This document shows positions 50,229-61,215 of a DNA stretch of 64,000 nucleotides, piece after piece. This DNA comes from Acanthochlamys bracteata (lineage: Eukaryota; Streptophyta; Magnoliopsida; Pandanales; Velloziaceae): NCBI GenBank assembly GCA_019914995.1, contig CM034144.1, positions 4,619,489 through 4,683,488 on the forward strand. Direction: 5' to 3'. Position 1 is the first letter of the stretch; each line of letters starts with the position of its first letter. The notes below the pieces were generated by a model that worked only from the letters and a program-made list of their open reading frames with translations, searched no databases and was not told the DNA's origin. Both the position numbers and the translations under genes were made by a program.

Positions 50229-53200
50229 TACTATAAGTTAGAATTTTATTTGTGATTAATCCCATTTAGGAATTTTCATTCTTATCATGACTACTAGATG
50301 CTACCGTCATAGCCAACTGCTACCACTATCTCAAAACCTGGCCATCATGCTAACAGATAGTTAAAGAGGTAGATGTTGTTTTCTTTTAATCAGATTGTTA
50401 GAATGCTTAATGGCTATATGTAGTGTGAGAACCTTTAGACATGTAAAAAGGTAAAAATTTAGAGTCTTATCCACAATGCAAACAAATTGCAACACCAAAC
50501 CTTGGGTCAACGGGTTATGTAAAAGTTATGAATGGTGGTCATACAAACAATTTTTTTTGGAAGTTTATTGTCTGTAAGCAAATCACAAGGTTGATTTCAA
50601 TCTATCTTATCCACCTTCTACCAAGTTTAAGATCCATATGGACAAATAAATGAACACGCACTAAACAAGCATGGTGTCAATCTGTTGGGCATCCCCAAGT
50701 CATATTACATTTCGAAATGTGCAATTGACTTCAAACTTTGTTGTTTGTCGATATCTTTAAAGGATAGTTATTTGTCAAATATAAAAATTAACTAAACCTT
50801 AAACTAAGTAATAGCTCAAAGCTATTATAGAAAGTAAGAAATCATATTTTGCAGTTGTACTCTACTTGAGAACATTCATAAATTGCATGTTTATACATAT
50901 TTGAGTCCAAAATGGGCTGTAATTGAGCCCAACAAGCTTAAACTTAAGTCCCAAGCCTGTTGTAATTAAAGAGTTTCATGTCAATATGTTATTATCAATT
51001 TCTATCGGGACAACATATAGACTAGGGAACTTATTATTTATCACATTGATTCACTTGGCATTAGTGTTTTAAAGAAAGTACTTTCGACTAGGACAAACAT
51101 AATGTTGTAAAACCATTAAATTAGAAGATATGTCATCTTCCTTGTGAATTAGTGTTGACCTCCTTTTGATGTGGTTCTCAGAAACAAAGGAGTTTAGGGT
51201 GAAGGCTTTGGTCATCCATTTGCAGGTCCTCTAAGGGAAATCAAATAAAAGGCAAGAACCAACTAATCAGAAGAGTCGACTAAAGTGTCATATTTGCAAA
51301 ATCCTAATGTCTAGTAGAAGCTAAAATCAGCTGGGTACAAACATTGCCTTGTCAAACCTCTTTGTTACAGAAGCTCTGGTATTGGCAATAAGCAGCACAA
51401 CATTCAGGGCTATCTACTACACTATAAAGTATTCTGAGTGAGGAACCAAGTCTTGGTTATTAATAACCATGTCGTGAACCACTAGGCTGATGCTTATACT
51501 TTGGAGATGTATGTAGCCATAGCGACGCATAGACTATGGCAAGGTTGCGGTACAAGTACTAGCTTGTACTTGAGTATACTGCTTGGTTTATGGATGTTTA
51601 AATGCCGGAGATGGATGGGTTGTCCCTTGTCCTTCCTTTATTCTATCTCTTCTTTTATAACATGGTTTCCAACTATTGTAATAGTGGTTTGTTTGTTAAT
51701 TCCTTAAGGATATATTGGTTTTATTCTAAGTCAAATATTAGTTAGATTTTTAGTTCTTGTATTTTCTAATGATATGTATATGTGTAAACTACTTGTACAT
51801 AAGTTGAAGGTTGTTTGCAATCCATCACAAAACAGTCTTACGAGTATTTCTTTGGCACTATTTTCACTTGTTCATTAATGTCGTTCATTGCTATCAAATT
51901 TGAATCCATTAAACAAATTTGGAATAACGAAAATAAGTTCAATAAGTTGATAACTTGGAAAAGTATCAAATAGGGAGAATGATGCTTATTGTCATTGCTC
52001 TGCTCCCCTGAACACAATGAGCACATATTGCTTTATTGGAACCAATGATGAGCATGTGCAATTTGGTGTTGAGGATTTTGATAAACAATAATTTTACTCT
52101 ATCATCCCACATTTCTTTGAATCATCCATACGAAGCTGTAATTGTTTAAAAACCTAGTGCCGATGGACTACATCATCATACATCACCTTTTTTTATACTT
52201 ATCTAGATTTTATTAGCCCATTGAACGTTCTCCCTCCAAGTTGGATAAATAATTAGCTTTCGCCGTTGCATGTTTCCATGCATAAGAAATTAGTACACTT
52301 TACAAATACAACTAATCGTATGTGTTGAGCATGTATTCCTTGCCCAATCAACTGTATTACTAGGAAATAATAGAAAAATCATCGTAAAAATTTTTTTTGT
52401 AAAATTGATATAAAATACGTAATTTTTTATTTAAAATACCAATTATTAGGAATGTTACCTATTCTTTTATAATCTAAAATGATTATAAATCAATAATCAC
52501 CATTGAACTTAATGGAAAATTAATGATGTAGGAAGCTGTTTTGAGAGAGTAACTAAAGTACACGGTAGAAGATACCACATTTTTAGGATGAAGCCAACCT
52601 CTAACTTGAACTCCAATATGCAGAAAATATTATCACAAAAAGCACTCATGAAGCTATGATTTTAACACTCAATTGAAAGATATAATTTTGTTTGTAGATG
52701 GGGAAGGCAATGATTTTAATTTAATAAGCTAAATTCTTTGCCTTGATATAATGAACGAATAACTTCTGTGCTTACCTGTCTAGATTATACAAATATTTTG
52801 GATTTGATAAAGCAAATTCTTGATGGAGAGAAATGAGAAAAGCTATTGTCAATTGCAAAAGTTGCAGCAGAAAAGCTGGTCATCCGTGTTCACAGCTGCA
52901 AACCCACTTCACAAATATATTTCACAAATTATCCGTGGATGATTTGGTAGATATAACATGGTTGCAAAAATCTATTTCTTTTTTTCTTTTCTTTTTTCAA
53001 TTTTTCAACACCCATTTGAAATTGATGCTAACTAATGAGAGTGACCTTGTATGACCTGTTGCAGATTAAACTATAGACACACCAATGCACCACGTAGATA
53101 CTCAAAGAAAATGTTCTTTTAAGAAGAAAATCTCATAGACCATATAGCATTAGTCTTCATATCTAAAAACAATATTTAGATTGGACAGTATTTCAATGTA

Positions 53201-54212
53201 ACAAATTTGAGAGAAACCATTCGAATAAAGTATAACAAAATCAGGACAGATTCATATGGAGAACAGATACTATAACATTTTAGAATAACCTATGTTTAGG
53301 GGAAAAAACAAAAACCAAAAAATATCAGATGTAAGAAAATATAGACAGATGAAAGGATGATAGTAGCTATTTTTATGAAAATCTGCATGATCTGTCTTTA
53401 ATATTTAAAGCAGTTTTTACCTAATATTTGAGTTAGTATAACCTTTGTATCTCTTTTATAAGTGTAATGACATTATTCTTTCAAAAAAAAAAAAAACTGG
53501 CAGATGAGTTCTTCATAAGGAGATGGTTAGAGATATTTTAGAAGGGAAAAAAAAAATAGAAGAAAGAAAAACCAAAATATTACATGTGGTGTAATTTTGT
53601 TTTGCCAAATACTGCAGCGGTACTAATTCCTAATTAAGGGGTTTATTATATTGATAGAGATGCGCTATGTGCCGTGATTGATTGAGCAAATTTACAAAAT
53701 TTTATAGCAGTGTTGTGTAATGAACAAGAATCTCTCCAATATGCCCAATAAAAGCACAATGTTTTTCCATTGTTGACCTTCAACCCGATTTCTGAGTCCC
53801 ATTGTAGTGAAAGAATCTCCTTTAGGAAGTGCATTTTGCTTAGTGCGAAAAAGAAAGCACAATAAACAATATGGAAGATGTTGAAGGTGCAAATTCTTAA
53901 CCACGTCAAAAACATGCTAACCTAGATTTTCACTTTGAATGCAAAGATGTCAGGGGGCCTTCAAACCACAACTATCTGCTTTAAGCTGGTATAAGTGAGC
54001 TATGTAATCAGCTTTACAGTGCATTGATATATTAAATATCTGAATACATCTAGTTTTTTTTTTTTTTTTTTCAATGTTCTCTGATGCATTGTTTGCATTA
54101 ATATCAGGATGGAAAGACACCTTTGGATTTAAGCTTATGCTTTGGAAAGGATTTCAAGTCATATGAACTTGCGAAGCTAGTCAAACTAGTTCCAGCTGAC
54201 AGGGGTTTCTAA
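40483..54212 (+). CDS. EMB506: Plastid ankyrin-repeat protein, EMB506/AKRP type
   Basis: Relative of Arabidopsis EMB506 and AKRP, interacting plastid ankyrin proteins needed for embryo and plastid development. In-frame exons with GT-AG borders: 40483-40759, 44280-44359, 44477-44575, 44666-44764, 44848-44946, 45024-45122, 54108-54212; 858 nt, 285 residues. The first ~50 residues are Ser/Pro/Arg-rich with few acidic residues, as in a chloroplast transit peptide; a Gly-rich and acidic stretch follows. SPEQKAILEQHEVPDLSKIS leads into ankyrin repeats. Four exons are exactly 99 nt, one 33-residue repeat each (DGFTALHKAVIGKKEAVISH, DGATPLHYAVQVGAMQTVK, EGWTPLHIAIQSRSRDIAK). The last exon gives DGKTPLDLSLCFGKDFKSYE and ends RGF. 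The start at 40483 is the first ATG in frame. The final intron is 8,985 bp and full of repeats. EMB506 is favoured over AKRP by the short N-terminus and PDL..IS motif. Confidence 0.9.
41470..42161. repeat. Non-autonomous long-TIR element in intron 1 of the EMB506-like gene
   Basis: About 690 bp with arms of roughly 140 bp. The left arm reads aggtggatttttatcctcc, then tactatgaaatttttaatg, attcttacccataatactaa. The reverse complement of the right arm reads AGTGGCTTTTACCCTTCTAG, then GCTATAAAGTTTTTGTTGG, TTCTTACTCCTAATACTAA. No ORF. Probably Mutator-like by arm length; the flanking duplication was not determined. Confidence 0.65.
43512..43771. repeat. Tourist-like MITE in intron 1, TAA target duplication
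   Basis: 260-bp element with ends GAGGGCGTTTGGGATTGC and (read inward from the right) GAGGGTGTTTGGCTTTGC, flanked by TAA at 43509-43511 and 43772-43774. Same family as the three copies at 48858-49628. Confidence 0.85.
45152..45306. repeat. 155-bp near-perfect inverted repeat (hairpin) next to exon 6
   Basis: Arms of about 75 bp centred near 45229: ggttatatctgtattatttc, aattgcttccatacataag at the left and their complement at the right, ending gtaatacagatataacc. It starts 30 nt after the splice donor of exon 6. A single arm recurs at 46167-46225. The structure is that of a short foldback MITE. Confidence 0.85.
45349..45373 (+). repeat. 25-bp direct copy of exon 6 sequence in the following intron
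   Basis: The 25 bases from aaagtagatctagag to acatagcaaa are identical at 45055-45079 (inside exon 6) and here, 294 bp downstream and just past the hairpin. A nearby gtttacatt-ttat motif is also doubled (45139 and 45330). This suggests a short segmental duplication spanning the hairpin. Confidence 0.9.
45440..46140 (-). mobile_element. RTE-type LINE fragment 1 (3' part of the ORF)
   Basis: On the minus strand, in changing frames, one reads FADNIILVDKTKKK (FADD-type active-site block), GNYVVPQSDSFKYLGSIVHK, ISIKLKGRFYRIVIRHAK, LYNSECWATK, DKIWNTNIHDRLDVEEKLRK and RLNWLEHVLCRPKD. This is the C-terminal half of a plant RTE-clade reverse transcriptase ORF. The 5' portion is missing (typical 5' truncation) and several stops and frameshifts are present. 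It lies in the last intron of the EMB506-like gene, antisense to it. Confidence 0.85.
46167..46225. repeat. Single arm of the 45152-45306 hairpin family
   Basis: ggttatatctgtattacttt, aattgctttcatacataaa, gaattggttccatca matches one arm of the hairpin at 45152-45306, here without a partner arm. It abuts the 5' edge of LINE fragment 1. Confidence 0.8.
46725..47205. repeat. MITE-like element with ACCATGGTATT inverted motifs
   Basis: Outer ends gggtgcgcttggca and, read inward from the right, GGGGTCTATTTGGCA. Inside, motifs such as aataccatggtatt and ggcatggtattatt are repeated in both orientations. No ORF. Confidence 0.55.
48858..49131. repeat. MITE copy A in LINE fragment 2
   Basis: Starts AGGGCGTTTGGTATTGC after ttaa and ends ctaccaaacacccc. 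The interior shares gtagaaaaattctac, gagatctttttattgcata and catttcataagca with copies B and C and with the element at 43512-43771. Confidence 0.8.
49132..49372. repeat. MITE copy B in LINE fragment 2
   Basis: Directly follows copy A in the same orientation: ggctccatttggcattgct at the start, gtagaaaaattctac in the middle, cataagcattcccaaatgtg at the end. Confidence 0.75.
49377..49628. repeat. MITE copy C in LINE fragment 2, inverted
   Basis: Directly follows copy B in the opposite orientation: gggagtgcttatgaaatgga at the start, ggaaacgcaaagcc and aaacaccccata at the end. LINE coding sequence resumes after it. Confidence 0.8.
49916..54107. other. Rest of the last EMB506 intron
   Basis: About 4.2 kb with no recognised domain. 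It contains an (AT)n microsatellite at 50191-50225, poly-A and poly-T runs (for example 53482, 54053-54071) and several short unrelated open frames (51501-51707, 53646-53915). The pyrimidine-rich tract and atatcag just before 54108 form the acceptor of the last exon. Confidence 0.5.
50191..50225. repeat. (AT)n microsatellite
   Basis: About 17 uninterrupted AT units. Confidence 0.95.
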
Positions 54213-56489
54213 ACATCTTTGTAACATACAAGTGCTAGAGGTAAAACCATCTAATATTGTTGAACTCGTATACTGCTTATTTATCATGTGTAACAGTTGA
54301 TTCTTTTATGCAGGATAGTGTTATTTCATGTAAAAAGTATCATATCACTATTGCACATTGGATCTATTTTTGTAATTCAGATATACTTAAATTTTATACA
54401 TCTATACTATATGCATTTCAGCTTTGATTCTTTAAGGTCAGAGATACTTTCATTACTACGATACTAATAGGCAAGGATATTGCTAGCTTGCCATTGATCG
54501 TGTTCTTGGAATGATGTGTAAGCTTTTAGCCGGTAGTAGGGGTCTTAGACATAAAAAATTATGAATTCATGTAAAATATCAGTATGGACTATTTTGTATC
54601 GGCTGGTAAAAGTGAGATCTGTGTGGAAAAAGGAAGAAAGGTTAGGTGAAACTTCCCAGCCAAGTGAAGTATATATGCTGAACTGCCAGTGATTTCTAGT
54701 TTGCAATGCTCATGCGGTTGCACCTAATTTCAAAGTTTCTTTCAATATTTTCAATACTTGCTTTTCATGGTAAATTGTCTCAGGCTTGCTGATTGTAAGA
54801 CATTTTTCTTTTATCCCTTCATGCTGTTGCCTCTTTTGCCATTATGGTTACTAATATCAATCCTCAAATTTGGTAGTCTCAATGTAAATGAGTAAGACAA
54901 AACCGAATAGAACAGATGACTTTTACAACAACAAAACGCCTAAACATCTATCTAACATAGGTGGAATTAGCTATACGCTACATGCTACTGTGATCCTTCA
55001 GAACAGTATAATTACCAAGATCATTTATAATAGTTCTTCAAATGTGAATGGTTCTTTCCGGCTTTCCATAAAACTTGTTTAGCATATTGTAATCCAATTG
55101 TCTCACATTTCTAATAGATGCAACTATGGATCATTGTGTTACTTGTCCAATCATTTCATTTTTTTCTGGCTGGAGATTCATAATCTATGTCTCACATATT
55201 CAAACCATTGTCAATCACATTTGTCATCATATCTTCGAGAAAATTTCATTTTTCTATGCCATGTTTATTATTATTTATATAACCACCTTAGCAATCTTAT
55301 TATGCGACATTTGCCTTTCATACATCCCCCCGATATTTTGAACTTGGTTATGTATCTGATCCTAATTCTCTAGACTATTTCATGTTAGTACAATTATTCG
55401 CTATTGCAAAATTTTGAAACTACTATGAGTATGTTTAAGCCTCTAAAGTGGAAGATATAGTTTCTTACACTGTAGTCCGGCTCCAGTAAATTTGGTAGAG
55501 TAGCAATTTATATGTTTTTGGTTGAATAATTTGCTACTTAGTGGATTGCTCAAGCTTAGCTTCTTCATTTACTCAGCTTTGTCTAGTCTATTTTTTATCA
55601 GAACCTGTACACTGATTGTTTGTGGATAGTAGAATTAGTTGGATATTTCTAACAAAACTTTGTTAGATAACCAACCTACAAGCTTAATGAAACTATACTT
55701 CTTAATTTTTAATAGGACTAGAACAAGCTTGTTATGCCAGCTGCAACCGTCTTGTTGTGGCTTTGGAATCACATAACAAGAGTAATATGCAATGGCCGGA
55801 AGTGTTACTAATATGTTTTAGCTTTGGTTTGTCACAAGGAGTGGAATTATTCATTGTGGCTTGTTCAGAATTGCTCAGGTTATTATTGGGAATTTGATAA
55901 TCTTGCCCAGTCCTGCTGATTCTGGCTTATTTAGGTATTTTTCATGCTTTTGCCAATGAAGAATTGAGTACAAATCTCTCTCTTTCCGGCTTCCAGGACT
56001 GAAAGCAGAAAACAGTATCTTGCATTTTAAGGATGGTTGTCCAAAGTCAAGTTCTAGGAAATGGCATTTAGTTGGAAGAGAAACTCAGCATGAGAGGGGG
56101 TGGGTATGTGATGGAGGACCAAAACTTTATCAAAAATACTTAAACATTTAGTTTCTACATTTCGACTTTATGTAAATCACATTCTAAACTGCTCCTTTGA
56201 ACTCCATCGGAGCTGCATTAGACTGCTAGCCATTTGGATTCTGAAGAGTCAGGCTATGCAAGTTCAGCTGGAAAACCTCAAGTAGAGTGCTAGTTTTAAG
56301 GTCATCTGTGTCCTTAAGTAGATATTAATATATTGTTAAGTCTAGCATTTTGAATAATTCTGGCTTTAAGTTTTAACTCTATCTATGATAAACTGATATG
56401 AAAAAGTCTGATGCAATCAGATTGGCAGTAAAGAGTAAACTAATAGTCTCTTACACCAGTTCTTATCAGCTTCTTTGTTTTGTGTGGAT
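54213..56489. other. 3' flank of the EMB506-like gene and intergenic DNA
   Basis: The 3' UTR should lie in the first few hundred bases. A run of 53 open codons after an AG at 55715-55883 (GLEQACYASCNRLVV) could be an exon of an unknown gene, but I recognise no family. Confidence 0.35.
54925..55005 (-). mobile_element. Possible 3' end of a third RTE LINE
   Basis: The plus strand reads acaacaacaaaacgcctaaa followed by cataggtggaattagctata, resembling the inverted 3' end of plant RTE LINEs (caacaacaaagcc..., ...ggtggggtcggcta). The adjacent 55010-55370 may be decayed LINE sequence but gave no clear reverse transcriptase motif. Confidence 0.35.
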
Positions 56490-56490
56490 A

Positions 56491-56715
56491 GATGGAGTCG
56501 AAGATGCATCCGAGAATGTTGCTGCTAAAACCATTCCATCATTCAGAAACCTCAGATGGCCAACAGCCTGATGCAAATTCACAGCAACCAAACAATGAAG
56601 TGCTGGTGTAGCAAGCAGCAGCAGGAAATAATTTTGAAGGCCATTATGCACAGTAGCAGCCGGTGCTAGGGCTAGAAGCCACGGATCTTCCACAGTACCA
56701 ACTTGGGTATGGCTA
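56491..56715 (+). pseudogene. Unidentified coding remnant (C-terminal-like)
   Basis: One plus-strand frame starting at atg 56491 gives MESKMHPRMLLLKPFHHSE, DGQQPDANSQQPNNEVLV, stop, QAAAGNNFEGHYAQ, stop, QPVLGLEATDLPQYQLGYG, stop. Both internal stops are TAG at CAG-like positions. The Gln/Asn-rich composition and strong codon-like periodicity suggest a former exon, possibly the C-terminus of a regulatory or RNA-binding protein. I do not recognise the family. Confidence 0.35.
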
Positions 56716-57439
56716 AATATCGATCATTAATGGAGGCCTTTGTTTCTGGATTATTTGTTGTGGATGAACTACAATCAAATTTAGTGGCCAACATAATGTG
56801 TTTGTTGTATTAGCTTATATCTGGTAGATTGTCTTGCAAATCTTATCAGTTTGGAATTTATATTTGAAAACAGTTACCTATTTCATTTGTTCTGCCAATG
56901 TAGGATTGTTTAACTGCCGATACCATAAAATCGATATCATTTTGTAACTTGTTCTCTAAACTCAGTGCAAGTTAAAGAAGACAAATTGGAATTATGCTTT
57001 CTTTGACATGCTATGTGAAACTTAAACAGTACCTTGTACTGTTATACAAGCTTGGTTTGTTATATTTGGATTAGAGTATATTTACATTCAATTTTAGAAA
57101 ATCCTTAAGACTTCACATGTAAGCTATGCATCCGTCTCTCAGAATTTTATATTATATACACCCATCATAATTCATCATGGGTTAAAATGTTATTCTACAG
57201 ACTAGATTGGTGAAAATGCTCATAGTAAATCCATTAGGAACTTACTACTACCTTGCAACTTTAGATCCTCGAAGCCTACAACTTTGGTTGTCTAGTGAGC
57301 ATTATCCAAATTTTTCAGAGGAAGTGCTACGATGAAAATCGAACATTATTGGTTTTTTTGGAACTAGCTGGAAGCTCTAGAGAATTTTATTTACTTACTA
57401 GTGGAGTATTTTCTTACGTCTTGAGAGATAGTAGATTTA

Positions 57440-57511
57440 GAGGACATTTGATTATAAAATTTATAATAAAAAATATTTTTAAAAAATTAAAAATTAAATT
57501 CTTTTTTATTT

Positions 57512-57542
<31 letters not shown>

Positions 57543-57638
57543 TTATAATAATTTATAAAGTATTATAGAAAGCATATTGAAAATGTAAATAACAAGTTAT
57601 AATGATAAGCAGTTGAAAAGCAAATGCCAAATGTCATC
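57440..57638. repeat. Tourist-like MITE with TTA duplication and (AAT)n core
   Basis: 199 bp. Ends are GAGGACATTTG and, read inward, GATGACATTTG (10 of 11), flanked by TTA at 57437-57439 and 57639-57641, as in PIF/Harbinger MITEs. The interior has an (AAT)n microsatellite near 57515-57540. Confidence 0.8.
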
Positions 57639-58060
57639 TTAGAAACATAACCATTTTGAATCAAGCTTGCCAAAATTAGAATGGAAATCACAACGAATTG
57701 GATTCAACTAGAAGGTTGGGGAGTCGAACCGGTTTGATCAAGATTTCCAAACATCTCTGCACTGGACCAAAAATAATGGAACATAAATAGATCCTCTTCA
57801 TATTTATCCCAACAGTACTCAATCAGTCGGGGAAAATTAATTACGGAGTCCATCTTTTGTTTGCCCTAATCTGATACCTTATCCTTGTTACCTTGCATAC
57901 AAATCTCAGAAAGTATGTTCTCTACTTTCCTTCTTTTACGATACATTGGTAAGTAAACGCCAGGACTTCGTCTTATTCATTTATATTGATCAATAGATTG
58001 ATTCAATACTTTTTGCTATATTGAACTCTTTTCGGATACTGCAATACATATGAATGTTTA

Positions 58061-58600
58061 GAAAGATTATCAAAATTTTGATTAAAATTTTAAAATCTTG
58101 CAATTTTAAGATTTTATGTCATCAGAATGATCCTATTTTAAATAAAATTATTTTTTGAGTAAAATTGCACTAATATCGCAATTTAAATCGTAAAATCTGT
58201 AAAATTGCAAATTTTTACGATTTTATATTCAGGGATTTTTTATAATTAACTAAAAGTTGAGTGATTTTCTATAAAATTTAAGCGAGTTTTTTGTAAACTT
58301 TAAGAGAGTTTTCTATAAAAGTATACATTTGAGAAGTTTTTTTGTAAAATACATAAAAGTATTTCATAAAATTTAAAAGAATTTCTTTCTAACATTTGTA
58401 AATTTACGAATTTTTTTAAAATATTAAAAAGTTTTATTAAATTTTTAAAAAATTTGTAAAAGATCTTTAATGGTATAAAAATAATTTTATATAAAATTTA
58501 TTGATTTTGTAAAATCTTATTATCTTATTTTAAAATTTAATTTTACGATTCTATTGAAGTGGAATGATCCTACTTGAGATTTTGATTTTGGCAATCTTGT
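58061..58600. repeat. AT-rich repeat with imperfect inverted ends
   Basis: The left edge reads agattatcaaaattttgatt and atgatcctatttta. The reverse complement of the right edge reads AGATTGCCAAAATCAAAATC with GGATCATTCC. The interior is a series of ttttctataaaatttaag-like stretches. It looks like an old non-autonomous element, family unknown. Confidence 0.45.
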
Positions 58601-58758
58601 TCATTAGCAAAGAAAATTGTCATTGTTCGTGGTTTATTTAGTTGGGAATAAGATATGTGGTTTATTTAAGGTTAGCGATTCACAATGACTAATATTTCAA
58701 TCCCAATATTTTTTATGATTAAAACAATGATAACAAAGTATCTAACTAAGAGTTTGAG

Positions 58759-58860
58759 CAGTGTTGTCAAGAACCGACCCAGACGGCGACTCATTTGCCA
58801 TCCGAGTCAACGGATGGTGGGTCAACCTCACCGTCCAGATTCTAATGTAAATCACCATCT
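58759..58860. mobile_element. hAT left-end fragment related to 4343-9306
   Basis: CAGTGTTGTCAAGAACCGAC, then cggatggtgggtcaacct, matches the left end of the hAT element (ggtgttgttagaactgacc, then cgggtggtgggttaaccc). The CAGTGTTGTC form is closer to an expected hAT terminus. Similarity fades near 58860 and no transposase follows. Confidence 0.7.
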
Positions 58861-58959
58861 AGAACTGCGACTTTTAAACTTTACAGATCATAATCAAGAA
58901 AACGCTTTCACATAATTGGCGTACAAGAACATGGAAATTGGTTTGCTTCAAATACCAAA

Positions 58960-59800
58960 CCTGATAGATTAGATATGGTTAAACAACGGAACAAAGGGTG
59001 TTCACAGAACTTTAGTGCACCTGATACACAACTGAATGATGAAAAGGTCACCCGAGCACCCAACCAAGGGGTGCGTGGCATTCAGACAGAAGCACTAAGG
59101 GAAACAACATGTTTGTGCTGGATGTGTTGAATGCTAGAAGGAGTTTCGTAGGAGTGCAGGGTCTAAAAGAGTCCAGTAGGAGTGTGGAATGTAGAAGAGT
59201 CTAGGAGTATGAAGTCTTGTTGAGTCCAGCAGCTCACTTTCGTAGGTATTCATAATCTAGTGAGCTAGTTTGGATGAATAAGGACTCCAGCTATTAGTAG
59301 TATTGAATAAGATGAGTTAGATGAGAACTCCAAAAGCAATAGTATGTGGTTAAGTTTAAATAAACTTGTAAGCCAACCAGAGGGGCATTAAGAAATCAAA
59401 CTCATTATTGTAATTGGCCTAAGTTTTTACTTACTAGCATAGTCTTTTAGCTGATAGGTTTGAGTGTGCTCAAACCTTATCAATTGGTATCAGATCGATC
59501 CGTTCTCTTGTTATCGCTATCTACTATAATGTCTTTATGGTACCCGCACATATCAACAATAATATCGTCGTCACTATGTCTCAGATTTTTGTCAGCAATA
59601 CGAGTCTTATTCGCAGCAATATTATCATTACAATCCTTACTCGTATCAGCAACAGGCAACATGAGCTGCATCCGCAACAAGTTTATAAAATCGTGTGCAC
59701 AAACTTGTACTCGGCAAGAATGTGATAGCTTGAAGTGGCAATATTATGTGCCACATCAATCTCAAGGTATGTTTGATGTGCATAAGTAGTTATGTGAGTC
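58960..59800 (+). mobile_element. LTR with initiator-tRNA primer site (LTR retrotransposon fossil)
   Basis: A plausible LTR ends at ttatca (59482) and is followed two bases later by TGGTATCAGATC (59485-59496), close to the initiator-Met primer binding site. The LTR start is not fixed (about 58960-59000). Only a few hundred bases of internal, gag-side sequence follow before similarity to anything recognisable is lost. No second LTR is in the window. Broken and truncated; superfamily unassigned. Confidence 0.6.
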
Positions 59801-60396
59801 TCAATTCAACAAAGTATATGTATGTCTAAATGAGATATGCAGGGGGGGTGGTGAATTGAGTTATGGCAAAATAAATTTAAATAGTCCACTGTTCTGAAAA
59901 ATAGTCACTGATTCAGTTAATTTTCAGTCAATCAGTCAATTAGAGAGTTACTGACGAGTGACTAAATGTTGACAGTATCTTGCACCAAAGTGTTAACACA
60001 AAATAATTCAAACGAACTATTCAAAGGTGGTAAGAAACGCAAACCAGTCAGCACACTGAGAATTTTTATGTTGTTCAATACTCTGATATCTACATCCACA
60101 TTACTTGACACCGCAAGTAAAATCTACTAACGTTGAGCCAACATATAATCAATCGAGACTTGGTTTTCCGCAAGGACAATTCCAACAAACCTTTTAAACT
60201 TCGCAAAGCCGCTCCGGCTAAAACTGTGCACGCCTTAACAAAGACCTAACACAAACCCAGTAACCTACACCTAGGCTAGAAAATCGAGAACTCGTAAGTT
60301 CTCGAACAACCTCTCTCAAGGTTAAAATGATCACGGATTCTAGCTCAAGAAATCTCCCTAAAAATAATGTTTACAATAATAAGAAAGCTCAAGGGA
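59801..60396. other. Repeat-like DNA of unknown family
   Basis: Includes gcagggggggtggtgaattg near 59841, a phrase common in dispersed plant repeats, then about 500 bp without an ORF or inverted structure. It may be the flank into which the CACTA element at 60397 inserted. Confidence 0.35.
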
Positions 60397-60419
60397 CACT
60401 ACTACATTAAACAGCTTCA

Positions 60420-60912
60420 CCGACTGACGAAAATAGTCGGCAAACCATCCAATTCAGTCAGCAAAGCAAAATACCGACTGAAATGTACGCAGTCGGTAAA
60501 CAGTCGGCAAATCAAGGTCGGTAAACCATTTGCCGACTAACTCATGTGGTTAGTCAGTATCGCACAGTAAATTACCGACGGATAAGAGCGTCGCAAACTA
60601 CCGACGATTTTAGCTGTCGGTAAGGGTACCGACAGACGTTTAGTCGGTATTTGCCGACTAAGTGCTATTGAAACGTTAGTCGGTCGGTATTTATCGACAA
60701 AGTTTTTAGTCGGTATTTACCGACCGATCTTGTAGTCGGTATTTGTTGACTGCTTTTGCAGTCGGTATTTACCGACTGTGTGCTAGTCGATAACTGCCGA
60801 CTGAGTTTGTGGTCGGTATAGTAGTGCTATGTTAGTTGCAAAGTAACGACTACTTCTTCGGTCGGTAACTCGACTTCATAATTTCCGACTGATTTGTAGT
60901 CGGTAATTATTG
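60420..60912. repeat. CACTA subterminal repeats
   Basis: More than 20 short ACCGACT, GCCGACT, AGTCGGT or AGTCGGC words in both orientations over about 490 bp, often paired so that (T)AGTCGGTA..TACCGACT can fold back. They resemble TNPA-binding subterminal arrays. Confidence 0.85.
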
Positions 60913-61215
60913 ACTACTGTTTTGATAATATGCTCTGTTCACTGCATGCTATTTCTAATTAATTTTATCAATTCACCAAACTTCATATCAAACCTACTAT
61001 ATATACTATCCATTCACACAACACATTCAACACAACTATTGAAAAGAAAACTTTAAATTAGATAAATATTTCTTAAATTATCACAAATGGTTAGTATACA
61101 TTTATAATTTTTTAAATAAATATTTCTCGAATAGTCTCACCTCACTTGCTATAGGTCATCGGTCTATTCCAAGAACAGAAAAGGTAAACAAAGTTTGTAC
61201 AATATTAGTCTCAGC

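Noticed and set aside
53646-53915. Overlapping minus-strand open frames of 89 and 70 codons in the EMB506 intron
   Set aside because: No family resemblance in either frame and no splice or domain signal.
55098-55373. 91-codon open frame as a gene
   Set aside because: Low-complexity hydrophobic composition with overlapping frames; possibly antisense to decayed LINE sequence.
60420-60912. CRISPR-like array of short repeated words
   Set aside because: The ACCGACT/AGTCGGT words are irregularly spaced and in both orientations, and adjoin a CACTA terminus; they fit subterminal transposon repeats in a plant genome.
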